A stretch of 30,846 nucleotides of DNA from Paulinella micropora (GCA_009731375.1 BJOX01000124.1:576756-607601); one strand, 5' to 3'; positions 17,263-28,591 are shown, counted from the first letter of the stretch. Translations and numbers: made by a program. Notes: generated from the sequence alone by a model not told the origin.

Positions 17263-19683
17263 AGCCAAATCATCGTACTGACTGCTCAACATCTTCTGCA
17301 TCGCCTTCTGGAAAAGTCCTGAGGCTTGCTTGAGGCCCATCGGAAGCACTGTCCATTGGTATATTTCCATACCCACCACAAACGCCGTCAGCCATCTGGA
17401 CTTTTCCTCCAGTGGTATCTGCCAGAAGCCATTCTTAAGGTCAATGACCGAATAGAATTTTGCATTCCGCAGTACTCTCCTTCCTTCTTCTAATGTCGGG
17501 AGAGGATTTCTCTCTTCCTCCAGCACCTTGTTAACACGAGCATAGTTAACTGTCAGGCGCCATTCTCCTCCTGGCTTCGGCACTATTCTCGGTTGTGAGA
17601 CTATTGGAGATGTTGATCTCTCAATAAAGTCCTCATTGAGCAGCTGTCTTGCTAGCTCCTCCGCTATCTTCGCCTCATGTATACTCAAATTCGCCCTTCG
17701 TGGTGCCGGTGACGGCTCCGCACCCGGTATTTTGTAAATAACCGCAGTGAAATCTTCAGGCTTGACACCACCTGCATGTGGAGGGTCAAAAATTTCCTTG
17801 TTCGCCTCTAATTTGGCTTTTAAAAGCTCCTTCTCCTTCTCCGTGCCTACTCCTTCTTCCAATATTTTCCGCGCCGCCTCTTGAAAATCTTCATCAGACA
17901 TCTGCTTATGTTGCTTGAGGGGTTCTCTGTCCTCCTCCAAGCCTAAGTCCTCTTCCGAGACATCATCTAGGCCCGTCTTTTCATACGTGACCGTGTCCGG
18001 CTCATCATCTTTACCGAGCTCCACCAGCATGTCAATGAGTCTCGCGTATTGCAAAGGAGCTTTACGGGTGTAAAAACCATCAAAGCATGTGAATGCTTGC
18101 GGTATCAATTTCAACTTGTCGAGGTCTCTGAGCTTCCGCTTGTATGCACTGCTCTGCTCACGAGTTCCCATACGACAAGCCACCACTAGCTGTTGCTTGC
18201 GAGAGGGTACCGGTATAGGATGATCAATAAGCCGGTCCCTTATTTCCTGCGCCCATATCGCCTTCTCATTATATGGCAGGATAATAGTATACGGCTTATT
18301 ATTTTCGAATAAAGTCCGTAAGCATTTCTTCACTTCAGACAGTGAACGCGGCCACGTGGGCTCGTCACCCCAGAAATCAGTAATAAAACTTTTAATAGTT
18401 TCTGGTGGAGTATCCGGGATTCGCCCCGTTCTCCTTGGTACAAACGCCTCCCTTTTTTCTTCTCCTACTTTCGCATGGAAACAGTATCCGTTAGTAATAT
18501 GGACATCTGTTCCTACTCCTTCCGCGAATCTCGCCAACGACGGGCTTCTTTGTGCGACACATATAATCTCCTCCTTTCGCTTCTCGATTAAGTCATCAAT
18601 AGACTTTTTGTCCCAATGGCATGTCGGAACTGTGACAGTGCACACTTGGGATTCCCAATTGTCGGTCCAGGACAGTTCATCCGGTCTTACGACATGGGGG
18701 TGAACGTACACCTCAAGTGCCTCATGTGCGATGGCCATCTTTTTGTGATCCGTCGCTAGACTCAGCTCATAAGCCTCATAAGAGTCAGTAGCGTTGAAGG
18801 GATCAATATCGTTCTCTTCTCCTCTTTTTACTCCATATATCACTCGCCGTGCGGCGCAATCAATCACAGCCCCCATCGTAGCCAATTGGTCATACGATAG
18901 TAATATTGACCCGTGGTAACCGGGGACGACATAGAGGTCCATACGGTATACTCGTGCGGATTTCAATTTAAAGGTCAGTGTGATGATTCCCGTGATATCC
19001 GTCCGGCTGCTCACTCCTTTGAGAGTGCCCGTTGACTTTTTCATATTTCCGTCCACCCAGTCCCGGTATCGATTAAAAAACTTCCTGCCGACAATATTAA
19101 TATTCGCCATCGTATCATTACCAACTTTTAATATTGTCTTCAATGTTTCACAATAAAGTTCCGTATAACACAGAGCATCGGGCCTGTGTATATTGGCTGC
19201 GAGAACAAGAACTTTACGTTCCAAATTTTGGAGTCTTGTCTCTAAGTTTTTCAACTCCTCCTTCTTCTCCTCCTGCTTCACCTCATTAACATTTTTATTA
19301 TTCTGCGGTACTGGTGCGTTTACTATTTGAGCGACATTGTCTTGTGGTACTTGAGTACACACATTGTCTTTTTGCTCGCCACCCGCCGCGACCGTAGACA
19401 TTGAGTCTGTTCGTGGTTGTTTGCTTGGCCGAGGCGATACGTCTGCCATTGGCCTCCTCGCCTCCATCGCAAGTCTCGCCTTCCTATTTGCATCAGTTAT
19501 CATTGGTAACCGTGCTGTATGAACGGGTATGAGACTACCTTGGGGCTGCAGTCTCTGTGTACCCACATCTTTGTTTTCACATAGAGGAAGCGTTGGCCCA
19601 GTCTGCACAACAGCATTAGAAAGCACTGTGACTTTAGGGTTAAACTTCACAGTCTTCTCCTTCCTCTCTTCTTCCCCCTCCAG
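17257..19683 (-). CDS. Retrotransposon pol, protease and RT fingers/palm
   Basis: Follows the gag TGA (19,684-19,686) in the same frame with no ATG needed, so it is likely made as a Gag-Pol fusion by readthrough. The first 150 or so residues are a linker. The retropepsin-like region has DTMANINIV where DTG-A is usual, and later SILLSYDQLATMGAVID. After a charged spacer come the RT blocks FIERSTSPIVSQPRIVPKPG, YSVIDLKNGFWQIPL, and VLPMGLKQASGLFQ. The frame stops at TGA 17,257-17,259, just before the YIDD motif, which lies in another frame. Confidence 0.85.
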   Translation of the reverse strand: MEGEEERKEKTVKFNPKVTVLSNAVVQTGPTLPLCENKDVGTQRLQPQGSLIPVHTARLPMITDANRKARLAMEARRPMADVSPRPSKQPRTDSMSTVAAGGEQKDNVCTQVPQDNVAQIVNAPVPQNNKNVNEVKQEEKKEELKNLETRLQNLERKVLVLAANIHRPDALCYTELYCETLKTILKVGNDTMANINIVGRKFFNRYRDWVDGNMKKSTGTLKGVSSRTDITGIITLTFKLKSARVYRMDLYVVPGYHGSILLSYDQLATMGAVIDCAARRVIYGVKRGEENDIDPFNATDSYEAYELSLATDHKKMAIAHEALEVYVHPHVVRPDELSWTDNWESQVCTVTVPTCHWDKKSIDDLIEKRKEEIICVAQRSPSLARFAEGVGTDVHITNGYCFHAKVGEEKREAFVPRRTGRIPDTPPETIKSFITDFWGDEPTWPRSLSEVKKCLRTLFENNKPYTIILPYNEKAIWAQEIRDRLIDHPIPVPSRKQQLVVACRMGTREQSSAYKRKLRDLDKLKLIPQAFTCFDGFYTRKAPLQYARLIDMLVELGKDDEPDTVTYEKTGLDDVSEEDLGLEEDREPLKQHKQMSDEDFQEAARKILEEGVGTEKEKELLKAKLEANKEIFDPPHAGGVKPEDFTAVIYKIPGAEPSPAPRRANLSIHEAKIAEELARQLLNEDFIERSTSPIVSQPRIVPKPGGEWRLTVNYARVNKVLEEERNPLPTLEEGRRVLRNAKFYSVIDLKNGFWQIPLEEKSRWLTAFVVGMEIYQWTVLPMGLKQASGLFQKAMQKMLSSQYDDLAL

Positions 19684-19686
19684 TCA
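19684..19686 (-). other. In-frame TGA between gag and pol (candidate readthrough stop)
   Basis: The codon after the TGA is CTG, and pol continues in the same frame without a stop. UGA followed by C is the leakiest general stop context known. The single stop could regulate the Gag to Gag-Pol ratio. Confidence 0.6.
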
Positions 19687-20480
19687 TTCCACCACCTCGA
19701 AACGATTACCTTGAGTAGTGTCCGGGTAGGATGACGTATCGGTCTCCGAGGCAGTGTTGTAGGCCTGAGCTCGACCGAAATTTGGGTTGGAGCTTGCCCA
19801 CGAGCCTCCTCCTCCTCTGGGTGGGGGGGCTGGAGCTCGAACAGCTCTCCCTCCATAAGGGGTATATCCCCGACCTCCTCCTCTTCCTCTCTGAGGGGTT
19901 CCCTGCCACCTCGAGGCTCCTCTCCATGTTCCTCGTCCTCGTCCTCCTCCTCCTCCTCCTCCTCCTCCTCCTCCTGCTCCTCCTTCTCGTCCTCTTTGAG
20001 AGGCCTTTAAGTTCTTTTGTCTCTCCCTTTCCTCCTTCTTCTCCTTCATCCTCTTCATGTAGGTAATGATTGCCTCTCGTAACTCCTCATCATCACACAT
20101 ATTGGCATACCAACCTTCGTTCACAGCGGCAATCTGAAGCATATTGAAAAGGCCCGGTTCCTTGCCTTCCGTCCTGCTCAGAAAATTTGCCCTTGCTGTT
20201 GGGTTCTGCCTATCATGATTGAAAGAGCAGTCTCTGTTCTCCATCTGTGCCTTACACTGCAAGCCCGCGAACCACCTCCAACATGCGGTCTTCAGGTCTG
20301 GCTCTCTCTGTCTCTTCCAACCGGCAACTCTGTTTGTGTACGTGGCTTGTGCGCCAACAGGTACACCGCCTGCCTGTGCCGTATGTGCCTCCGTGAGCGA
20401 GTCCATGTTTGAGCATGCACTCATCACTTCTTGAAACAGTGCTGACGGAGCAACGCTTTGAACCGTATTTTCGAACACCG
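19684..20480 (-). CDS. Retrotransposon gag, C-terminal (nucleocapsid-like) part
   Basis: The open frame begins with ENTVQSVAPSALFQEVM and continues the gag protein after a one-base frame change near 20,480. It carries a C-x8-C-x8-C-x3-H cluster (CWRWFAGLQC, then RDCSFNH), a CCCH-type finger, not the usual CCHC knuckle. A charged helix and a long Gly/Arg-rich (RGG-like) tail, partly encoded by CCT repeats at about 19,940-19,980, follow; both would suit RNA binding. It ends RFEVVE with TGA and then CTG. Confidence 0.75.
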
Positions 20481-22378
20481 TGTGTCTCGAGGAAGTTCTT
20501 GGACTTTACTGAGCTAAACGTCGAGCATTGTTGTATGAGCTGAGTAAGCTTACTCGGGTTAACTGTGTGTAACGCCGAAAAGAAATAGAGGATGATCGAC
20601 TTGCGGCCATAGAATAGCCCATAGGAGGAAACTACCTCCGTAAGGGTCGCCGCCAAGCCAACAGCACTCCTCAAACTCATCGCCACTGTCTCAAAGATTT
20701 CAAATCCTATGAGAGTACCAGTGCAGAGATGCTGGTATCCATGAGATTGAAAATATGAAATGAGTGTGGCCACCGCCAGTTCACACTGAGCGTCTAGGCC
20801 TGTTGCATTGTTTCTCTTAATCTCCTCCTTCTTTCTCAAAAACTTGTACTGTGTCAGATCAAATCCCTCCGAGACTAGAGATTGGTCAAAAACAGTAACA
20901 AGGGCCTCGTATTCCTGCGTTTCGTCGCAAGGAAAAGCCTTCATGCAGGCATTGATCTCTTTGAGCTTGCTCAAAAGCGAAGCATCAGAGTCTTTGTCTG
21001 AGCTCGTCTTGGCATATAGCATGAGACTTGCCACTCCTCCTTTCTTCCCCTTGAAGGCATTTATGATGTTCTGTCTGTCCTTCTTCTCCGTGTTTGTGAC
21101 CACCACCGTAGTTGAGCCCGAGGGTGCAGGGGCTGGTGGGGCAGGAGCTGGTGGGGTCAAATATGTCGGAGGGTGTGTCTTTGCACCACTCACTTTTGCT
21201 TTCATTCTTTCCAGTCTCATCGTCTTCTCGAACTCCTCATTCTCTTTCGCCTTCTTCTTCTCAGATATCACCAGCTTTTGAGCATGAGTGATAAAGGCCA
21301 CCAATTCAGAAGCAGATCTGAGAAAATTATATTTCTCCACATATTGGTCAACACCTGCTTTGTTGGCGACCGGTGGTGCGTTACTAAGTGATTTAAGGAC
21401 AGAGTGATCCTTGGTAGGAATCCATCTCTTCCATGCCTCCTTGTGCAGTAACGCACCCATCAACAGTCTGATCTTGGTCAGAACTCTGTCGGTCTTCTCT
21501 AACTCATCAATCACAGGATGAGTTTCTCCTGCTGCCTTAATGCTTTTTTCCATCTCTGCCTTCCCCTCCTCCAAGGCCTTTATTTCCATTGTAAAAAAAT
21601 GAAATATGCCACTCGAGTTTTTCGAACCCAGATTGGTCTTCATTTTTGTTACATCGACTGCCTCCTGACCAGTCGCGAGGAATCTGGCCGTTGCTCTTGG
21701 GTTTGTGTACTGGAGGTAACCCTCACATCGTGGGCCGTATGTACGTTCCCAAATCAGGGTTTGAGTGTACACCCCAAAGATAGCATCGAGTAATTCAAGG
21801 TGGGTGTGTGTGTCCCCAAACTTGATATGCTGTATCTTCTTTCTCTCTTCTGGATCAGAGACCAGTTTGCCGAGGAGCTGTGCTGTGTTTGATAATAGGA
21901 TATAGACATCCTTTTTAGCACGACTTTTCTCTCTTCTTTGATCCTGAGGGATCCACACATAGGTATCCTTCTCTACCCCCATCTTGTTATCAAACTCTTC
22001 TTTAGTGAGGTCATAGTGGTCTTGCACCCACTGTTGTTCCTCCACTGTGATCTCCTCTCCATCACTATGAATCAAGTCGATCATTTTTCGTCCTCCTCCT
22101 CCCGTGTAGGCAGGTGGTAAGGGATTACCATATGCTCCTCCTCCTCCCGTCTCTTCTTGTTCAAATCCTCCTTCATCTTCGTCTCCTCCATATCTTCCTT
22201 CATCATCCCAGCCCTCTTCTACTCCTCCTCCTACTCCTTCATCTCCTCCTCCTTCATTCAATCCTCCTCCTCCTCCTTCATTCAATCCTCCTCCTCCTCC
22301 TCCTCCTCCTGCTTCTTCTTCTTCTCTTCTTTGATCTGCCTCCGAGAATTCACTCACTTCGGCGGTCTCTGTCGACAT
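20470..22378 (-). CDS. Retrotransposon gag, main part
   Basis: Starts at the ATG at 22,376-22,378 (MSTETAEVSEF). The first 100 residues are Glu/Gly-rich with GGG-LNEGGG repeats coded by CCT runs. The middle is helical (for example VDQYVEKYNFLRSASELVAF) and would hold the capsid domain. A Pro/Ala-rich linker lies near 21,120-21,170. After about 20,480 the frame no longer looks like gag although it stays open to 20,252; the protein continues in the neighbouring frame. Length before the break is about 635 residues, long for a gypsy Gag. Confidence 0.75.
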
Positions 22379-23164
22379 GATGTCGTAGTAGTGATCAACA
22401 GGAGGACAGTGTCAGCTCCTATGTTTGGTTTTTGTTCGTTTGTGTTCTGTTCCTCCTTCAGTCGATTGACTAGTGAAGAGAGAAACTAATAGAGAGGGTA
22501 GGATAAGATTCCCTGTCCTCTATGAAACACTGTTTGTATGTTTGTTTTTGTTTGAGAAAAATAGTCTTTGAGACTTTCTCCGATTTCTTGTTCTCCTTAC
22601 TCAGATTACTTTCTCCTCCTTCTTTTCTATATTGTATCTAGTATGAGGCACTTGGACCTACACACAGATAGTAATAGAGAAGCTAGAAAAGCTCTCCTTG
22701 AGAAGTCGACAGTCGGTCGGATAGGTTCTCAGACCTACCTTTAGAAAACGATCAGAGATTTGCAAAAATACTCTGACGTATGTGTGAGATAATGCAGATA
22801 AATGCACAAACTAGAAGGGTAGAGTGTTGTGCTCCTGTCCCTATGCTTGTTTGTGTTTTGTGTGTGTTCCTTCACTCTTCTGTCCACCTCCTTCTTCTTG
22901 GTCTCTGTGTGAGAACAGCAAGAACGACAGAGAGTTTGTATCTGATGTCTCCTTGTGAGCACACAGATATGGATTGGGCTAGAGGGTACGAGACACCTGC
23001 TTGAGACCAATCAAATTATTTGTTTTGTGAAAGAGTTATGAGGGAGCTGTGTTGGAGTATTTGTTTTCGTCTGACGTCCCCGTGTGAGACAGGTCAGTGA
23101 AAATTCACTCTGTTGCCTGTGTGGCAAAGCAGAAAGAAATCACTTTAGTGATGTGGACTCCAAA
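22379..23164 (-). other. 5' leader of the retrotransposon
   Basis: 786 bases between the 5' LTR and gag. No convincing ORF. Two loosely similar T/G-rich stretches (near 22,410-22,450 and 22,835-22,880) and TGTGTG-rich sequence are seen. Packaging signals may lie here, by position only. Confidence 0.6.
23145..23162 (-). promoter_or_regulatory. Candidate primer-binding site
   Basis: Two bases after the 5' LTR on the minus strand the sequence reads TGGAGTCCACATCACT. It begins TGG, complementary to the CCA end of a tRNA. The tRNA was not identified. Confidence 0.5.
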
Positions 23165-23408
23165 TGTAATGCCCCCAACGATAGCTCGTAAAAAGTCGTT
23201 AATAGAACCAAACACAGTCCTCAAAAGATGAGAATGATGTCTCGTTATATTAGCTCAGTGAAGCCAAAAAGGAAAACGGCAACAGACCAGAAATAAAATG
23301 GCATCAGGTCCAATCCTGACAAATAATACTGAAAAACAATCTGGTGCACCTGTCACTGTCACCAGGAAAAGGTACTTTTTACCTGCTATCAGGGGGGTGA
23401 TGCCTACA
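23165..23408 (-). repeat. 5' LTR of the retrotransposon
   Basis: 244 bases matching 12,495-12,729 with about 11 substitutions and three indels. In element orientation it begins TGTAGGCATC and ends GGCATTACA. It should contain the element's promoter. Confidence 0.92.
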
Positions 23409-23412
23409 GTAT
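23409..23412. repeat. Target site duplication, right copy (GTAT)
   Basis: Matches 12,491-12,494 on the other side of the element. Confidence 0.75.
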
Positions 23413-24476
23413 TAATAGAAACTTCATCCAAGTTTGTATATAGATCGAAGTAATTTGTATAGATTGAACTTTTTATAAAAATCAACGTTTAAAAAAAATC
23501 AAAGTTTTAAAAAAATCACTTGAATTTTTTTCATTGAAATCTGACATGAAAACGTATCGACTTGAGTGTCGACAGTAATAATACTGTGTTATGATCGGAC
23601 ACTTGGCTTCACGGCGCCGCCAAGAACCCTCAGTGACTAACCTCTGTATGAACCGCAAAGCGGTGATTAACTGCTTAAAGAATACCTTACTCATACGCTG
23701 AGTCAAGGATATGATTCTTGTCGGGAAAGCTGACCCAGTGGAAAAGATCTGATCCGCGGACAACTCGGGCGATGCTAACACCAAGCGGAAGCGGGCCCGG
23801 GACAGAAGATGGTGGGGCGGATCGCGCAACCGTGAGCAGTGATGCGTGACGGACTACTGTTTGGTTTTAGGGGTTGATGTTAATGCCATCAAGGGGGAGC
23901 TAAGTGAGCTAGGTGATGGGATTAATACAACCGGTACTATGATTTGCGTTAACTAAGTTCATAGTATGGAGAAAAGGGTAATTACTGATGTGGGTGGCAT
24001 TGGTGGCACCAATGCCAATTTGTCCTATGTGGATATCTTTTATTTTATTACTTAGAGACCTGTGAGAACTGTTTCGTTCGTTTGGCGGGCTTCTGTCTGT
24101 AGTGCGGGAATCACCTATTAAAGGACGTTTGGAGCTGGCTGAATAGTCTACTGGGGACGCCTGGGAGACGTTAAACCGGCTTCTACTCTCAAGATTGTCC
24201 AACTTCATCAGCGATTTAGAAGGGAAGTGGTAAAGATGTCTCGTGTCTATTCCAAAATAGTTTGATTTAGAAGGGAAGTGGTAAAGATGTCTCGTGTCTA
24301 TTCCAAATAATTTTTACCGTCAAGAGTGCTATGACGAAGCCAAGCAACGTCAGTGCCATTGTCCCTATAACTTTTCAGAGCAACCCTCGCCTATGATTTG
24401 TTGAATAAATTACTATACTAATTAATAAGTTTCAGTCAATTATGAAAACAAGAAATGCACCAAAAGAAATTCACAT
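23413..24476. other. AT-rich region without a recognisable gene
   Basis: About 1.06 kb, visibly more AT-rich than the virus-like block. The short open frames in it have no family-like sequence. It contains a 44-base tandem duplication (24,213-24,307). Its right end is just downstream of the host gene's stop codon and should include that gene's 3' untranslated region. Confidence 0.6.
24213..24307. repeat. Tandem duplication, 44-base unit
   Basis: The segment beginning gatttagaagggaagtggta is at 24,213-24,256 and again at 24,264-24,307 with no visible difference. A recent duplication or an assembly artefact. Confidence 0.9.
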
Positions 24477-24886
24477 TTAAGACAGAAGGAGAAGATTGTC
24501 ATCGGATGAGCTAGTGTTAAGGGTAGGGTTAGTGTCAGTGTTAGTTGGGTCTGTGTCCGGCGCACTGCTGGCGTCATCAGCAGCTGCAGCTTGTGTCGTC
24601 GAGGCGTCTTGTGATTGCGATTGTTGTGGTTTTTGTTGTGCTTGTCGTGGCTGTTGTGCTTGTTGTTCTGGTTGTGGTTGTTTTTCTTCGGCGCCGGGGC
24701 TGGGCGGTGCGGAGGGTCCTAGGCTGCTGGCCAGCCCGCCAAACAGCCCGTTGCGGAAGAAGGGCGCGCGACGCACAGACGAGTTAACTGAGTTGGCAGA
24801 AGGAGACGAGACTGAGCCCCTGCGAGACGAGAACGAGGACCTGCGAGACGCCTTTTCATGCTCCGCCTGTATCCATAGGAATGTGA
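24477..24886 (-). CDS. TBC gene, exon 15 (last)
   Basis: Acceptor cctgcacag after a pyrimidine-rich stretch; stop TAA at 24,477-24,479. Encodes [18 protein letters not shown] and a Gln-, Ala-, Asp- and Asn-rich low-complexity tail. An alternative in-frame acceptor lies at 24,867. The Ser/Arg segment could be phosphorylated, which is inference. Confidence 0.75.
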
Positions 24887-25002
24887 CTGTGCAGGAACGA
24901 GTGGGTAGAAAAGATAGAAGATAGAGATCTGCGAGACTGCTCATTCTAGATAGATAGACAGACAGATAGATAGATAGATAGATAGATAGACAGATAGACA
25001 GA

Positions 25003-25033
<31 letters not shown>

Positions 25034-26959
25034 CTGGACCTTTTCTGGCGAGCAGGGTTGCGACTGCAGCTTGCCTGCCTCCTCCCCCGCCGCCCTCACC
25101 GCCTGCACACACATCACATACATATTGCAGCTTGACTGCCTCCTCTCCCGCCGCCCTCACCACCTGCGCACACAGCACGTACATAAACACATAAATTACA
25201 TACATATTGCAGCTTGACTGCCTCCTCCCCCGCCGCTCTCACCGCCTGCACACATATCACATACATACATACACATACATACATACATACATACATACAT
25301 ACATACATACAAACATGTATCAACCTGTTTGGAGTGGTGTGATAGTGCGGCGGCCAGCAGCTCCGCACCCGACAACTGCAGCGCGCCTATGCAGCGTATG
25401 CATGTCGTTTCTGCATGAATGTATGTCTGCAGAGCGCGCTACGCTGTGTATGCAGCGTATGTATGTATGTATGTATGTATGTATGTATGTATGTATGCAT
25501 GCATGTATGTATGTATGTATGTATGTATGTATGTATGTATGTATGCATAATTTGTGTATGTATGTATGTGTGTATGTATGCATGTATGTATGTATGTATG
25601 TATATGTATATGTATGTATCTGTATGTATGTGTGTGTAAGTTTATACATGTTATGCATATGATGTCTGTACCTTTTCTGAGGACGCCTAGCATTTCCTCC
25701 GAGTCCGTGCAGCGCAGCAGCCTCGGCTAGGCAGCAGAAACAACATCTCTGTCTCTCTCTCTCTCTCTGTCTTTGTCTCTGTCTCTCTCTCTCGACCTGC
25801 AGCAGAATCAAGATGTTCGTTCCCAGCGTGTAGAGCGAATCGAAGCCCTCCAGCAGGAACACGTCCCTGCCGAACAGCCAAAAGCGCGCAGGCGTGATCG
25901 TGCTATCTACATCTTTATCTTCATCTTTATCTTTATCGCTATCTGATCTGCAGACCAGGCCTGCAGCACGCACCCGTGGTTGAGCGCGGTGGCGAACAGG
26001 CAGGTCATCCACTCCATGCAGAACAAAGCCGAAGGCACTTCCTGAACAACAAGCGAAAACACTGTGGCGAATACACTCCATACTCAACAAGGCCAACGGC
26101 ACTTCCTAGCAAGGCGCAAACAGACAAGTCATATCCTAGATACAGAACGACGCCGACGGCACTGCTTTGGCGAAGAGACAGGTCATTCACTTCGAAAGCA
26201 AGGCCGACGGCACCTCCTGAAGAAGAATCAGAACAATAACAATAACAAGAAGAAGAAGAAGAAGAAGAAGAAGAAGAACAATGCGAAAGCGACCTTTTCG
26301 CGGAAGAGCTGCGCCAGCACGGGCAGCTCCACGTCCAGCGTGGCCTTGAACCTGACCAACACAACGCGCACACACACACACATGCATATTATATATCATG
26401 TGTACCAGCTTGTAAAAAAGATATGTTTTTTTGTGTATGTCTGTACGTATGTATGTCTGTATGCATGTATGTATGTATGTATGTAAATATGTATGTAAGT
26501 ATTTACGTATGTATGTATGTATGTATGCATGTATGCATGTATGTATGTATGTATATACGTACGTATGTATGTATGTATGTATGTATGTATGTATGTGTGT
26601 ATGCATGCATGTATGTATGTATGTATGTATGTATGCATGCATGCATGCATGTATGTATGTATGTATGTATGTATATATTTATGTAATGTATGTATGTAAT
26701 GTATGTATGTATGTATGTATGTATGTATGTATGTCTGCATGTATGATTGTATAAATGTGTGCGTGTGTGCTGTGCTGTGCTGAGCTGCTAGTGTTTTATG
26801 CTGTGCTGTGCAGTGACCTATCTAGACAGTGCGCAAGGAATGCGCTGCGGTGTTTGTAGAGGCGACCCAAGCCGTACCTGACCGCGGCACAGACACAACA
26901 AGCAAACACAGCCATAGGTGAGAGCAGGCAAGGAAAGCAAGAGAAAGACAGAGGAAGAC

Positions 26960-27010
<51 letters not shown>

Positions 27011-27246
27011 CACACCCGGAGAGCAGGCGGTGCAGCATGAGAAAGGCTGCCTCCTCTATCCGTTCTTGTTGCTCTTGCTGCTGTTGCTGGTCTTGTTGTT
27101 GTTGTTGTTGTTGTTGCTGCTGCTGTTGTTGCTGCTGAGCAGGGGAGGCGCCGCTCGCGCTGGCCGCGAAGTGGCCGTCGCACAAAACCTGCCAGAGCAA
27201 CCAGGAAACGAGATAGAATGATAGATAGAATGATAGATAGACAGAC

Positions 27247-27288
<42 letters not shown>

Positions 27289-27318
27289 GAGGTAGGTAGA
27301 AAGATAGATAGATAGATG

Positions 27319-27349
<31 letters not shown>

Positions 27350-28133
27350 GAGATATCGACTAATGTCAGAAAAAAGGAGCTTCTGATTTCGTCAACCAAG
27401 GAAGTCTGTGGGCAAAGTATTAAGCCGATGCCCAGCTAAGCCGTGATGTTTGCACGGAAGGGACTAATACAGGCGATACCAGAAGAGCTCTCTCGACAGC
27501 ATGTCTCAGCGAGAGCTTAAACCTCCCTAGTACCAGGCGGGACCAGGGCTCGTTCCATAAGCGCCCCTTGCAGAACGAGCTCCCACCTCCATTACAGAGG
27601 ACCCAGTAAGCAGATGGAGTTTCGAGAATGTCGACAGTCTAGCATAAACCGACAGAGCACTGTGGGTTTTATTCCGGGCTCAACAAGCGAGAAAGGGCAC
27701 CCTGAGGGAACAGGATTGTGCTTCCCGTCGCTATTTCGGCATGTGACTTGTAGGCGTATGGCTANNNNNNNNNNTACATTAGGCCCACCACGGGCCCAGC
27801 ACTCCCACACCATCCCCTAATTCTCTGTCTGTCGACAGATGGCACCCAAGATAGATAGATAGATAGATGAAATATCGACTAATGTCAGAAAAAAGGAGCT
27901 TCTGATTTCGTCAACCAAGGAAGTCTGTGGGTAAAGTATTAACCCGATGCCCAGCTAAGCCGTGATGTTTGCACGGAAGGGACTGATACAGGCAATACCA
28001 AATCTCCCTAGTACCAGGCGGGGCCAGGGCTCGTTCCATAAGCGCCCCTTGCAGAACGAGCTCCCACCTCCATTACAGAGGACCCAGTAAGCAGATGGAG
28101 TTTCGAGACTGTTCGACAGTCTAGTATAAACCG

Positions 28134-28192
<59 letters not shown>

Positions 28193-28229
28193 GTAGGTAG
28201 GTAGGTAGGTAGGTAGGTAGATAGATAGG

Positions 28230-28278
<49 letters not shown>

Positions 28279-28396
28279 GGCTAGATAGAGACCTTGATCA
28301 GCAAGGCCGCCACGAAGTTCATTCCCTAGTAGGTAGGTAGGTAGGTAGGTAGGTAGGCAGATAGGTAGATAGGTAGATAGGTAGATAGATAGATGG

Positions 28397-28449
<53 letters not shown>

Positions 28450-28555
28450 CAGATAGACAGACAGATAGATGGATAGATAGATAGACAGATAGATAGATAG
28501 ATAGATAGACAGATAGATAGATAGATAGATAGATAGATGGATAGATGGATGGATG

Positions 28556-28591
<36 letters not shown>

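Larger units (their letters stand above)
12495..23408 (-). mobile_element. Ty3/gypsy-type LTR retrotransposon
   Basis: A 10,914-base element bounded by direct repeats (12,495-12,729 and 23,165-23,408) that begin TGTAATGCC and end GCCTACA, flanked by GTAT on both sides. On the minus strand the order is 5' LTR, primer-binding site, leader, gag with a C-rich zinc finger, protease, reverse transcriptase (YIDD), RNase H, integrase, polypurine tract, 3' LTR. RT-RNase H before integrase is the Ty3/gypsy (Metaviridae) order. Comparing the LTRs by eye gives about 11 substitutions in 234 aligned bases plus three indels, so insertion is not very recent. Several frame changes break the coding sequence. 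It inserted at the 5' edge of the RPB1-like gene. Confidence 0.92.

Noticed and set aside
17240-17270. Programmed frameshift between protease and RT
   Set aside because: The change is inside the RT palm, just before YIDD, where no known element places a programmed shift; mutation or error is simpler.
20252-20470. Zero-frame extension of gag to 20,252
   Set aside because: The neighbouring frame has the coherent sequence with the zinc-binding cluster; the extension looks random and Cys/Arg-rich.
23482-23829. Minus-strand frame of 115 codons in the AT-rich region
   Set aside because: No recognisable motif, weak start, composition like chance; not supported as a gene.
24496-24924. Plus-strand Cys/Val-rich frame
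   Set aside because: Antisense of the Gln-rich last exon of the TBC gene.
25415-26754. Long open frames encoding repeated CMYV- or YIHT-type peptides
   Set aside because: They are translations of TATG/CATA microsatellites in introns; both strands and several frames are open for the same reason.
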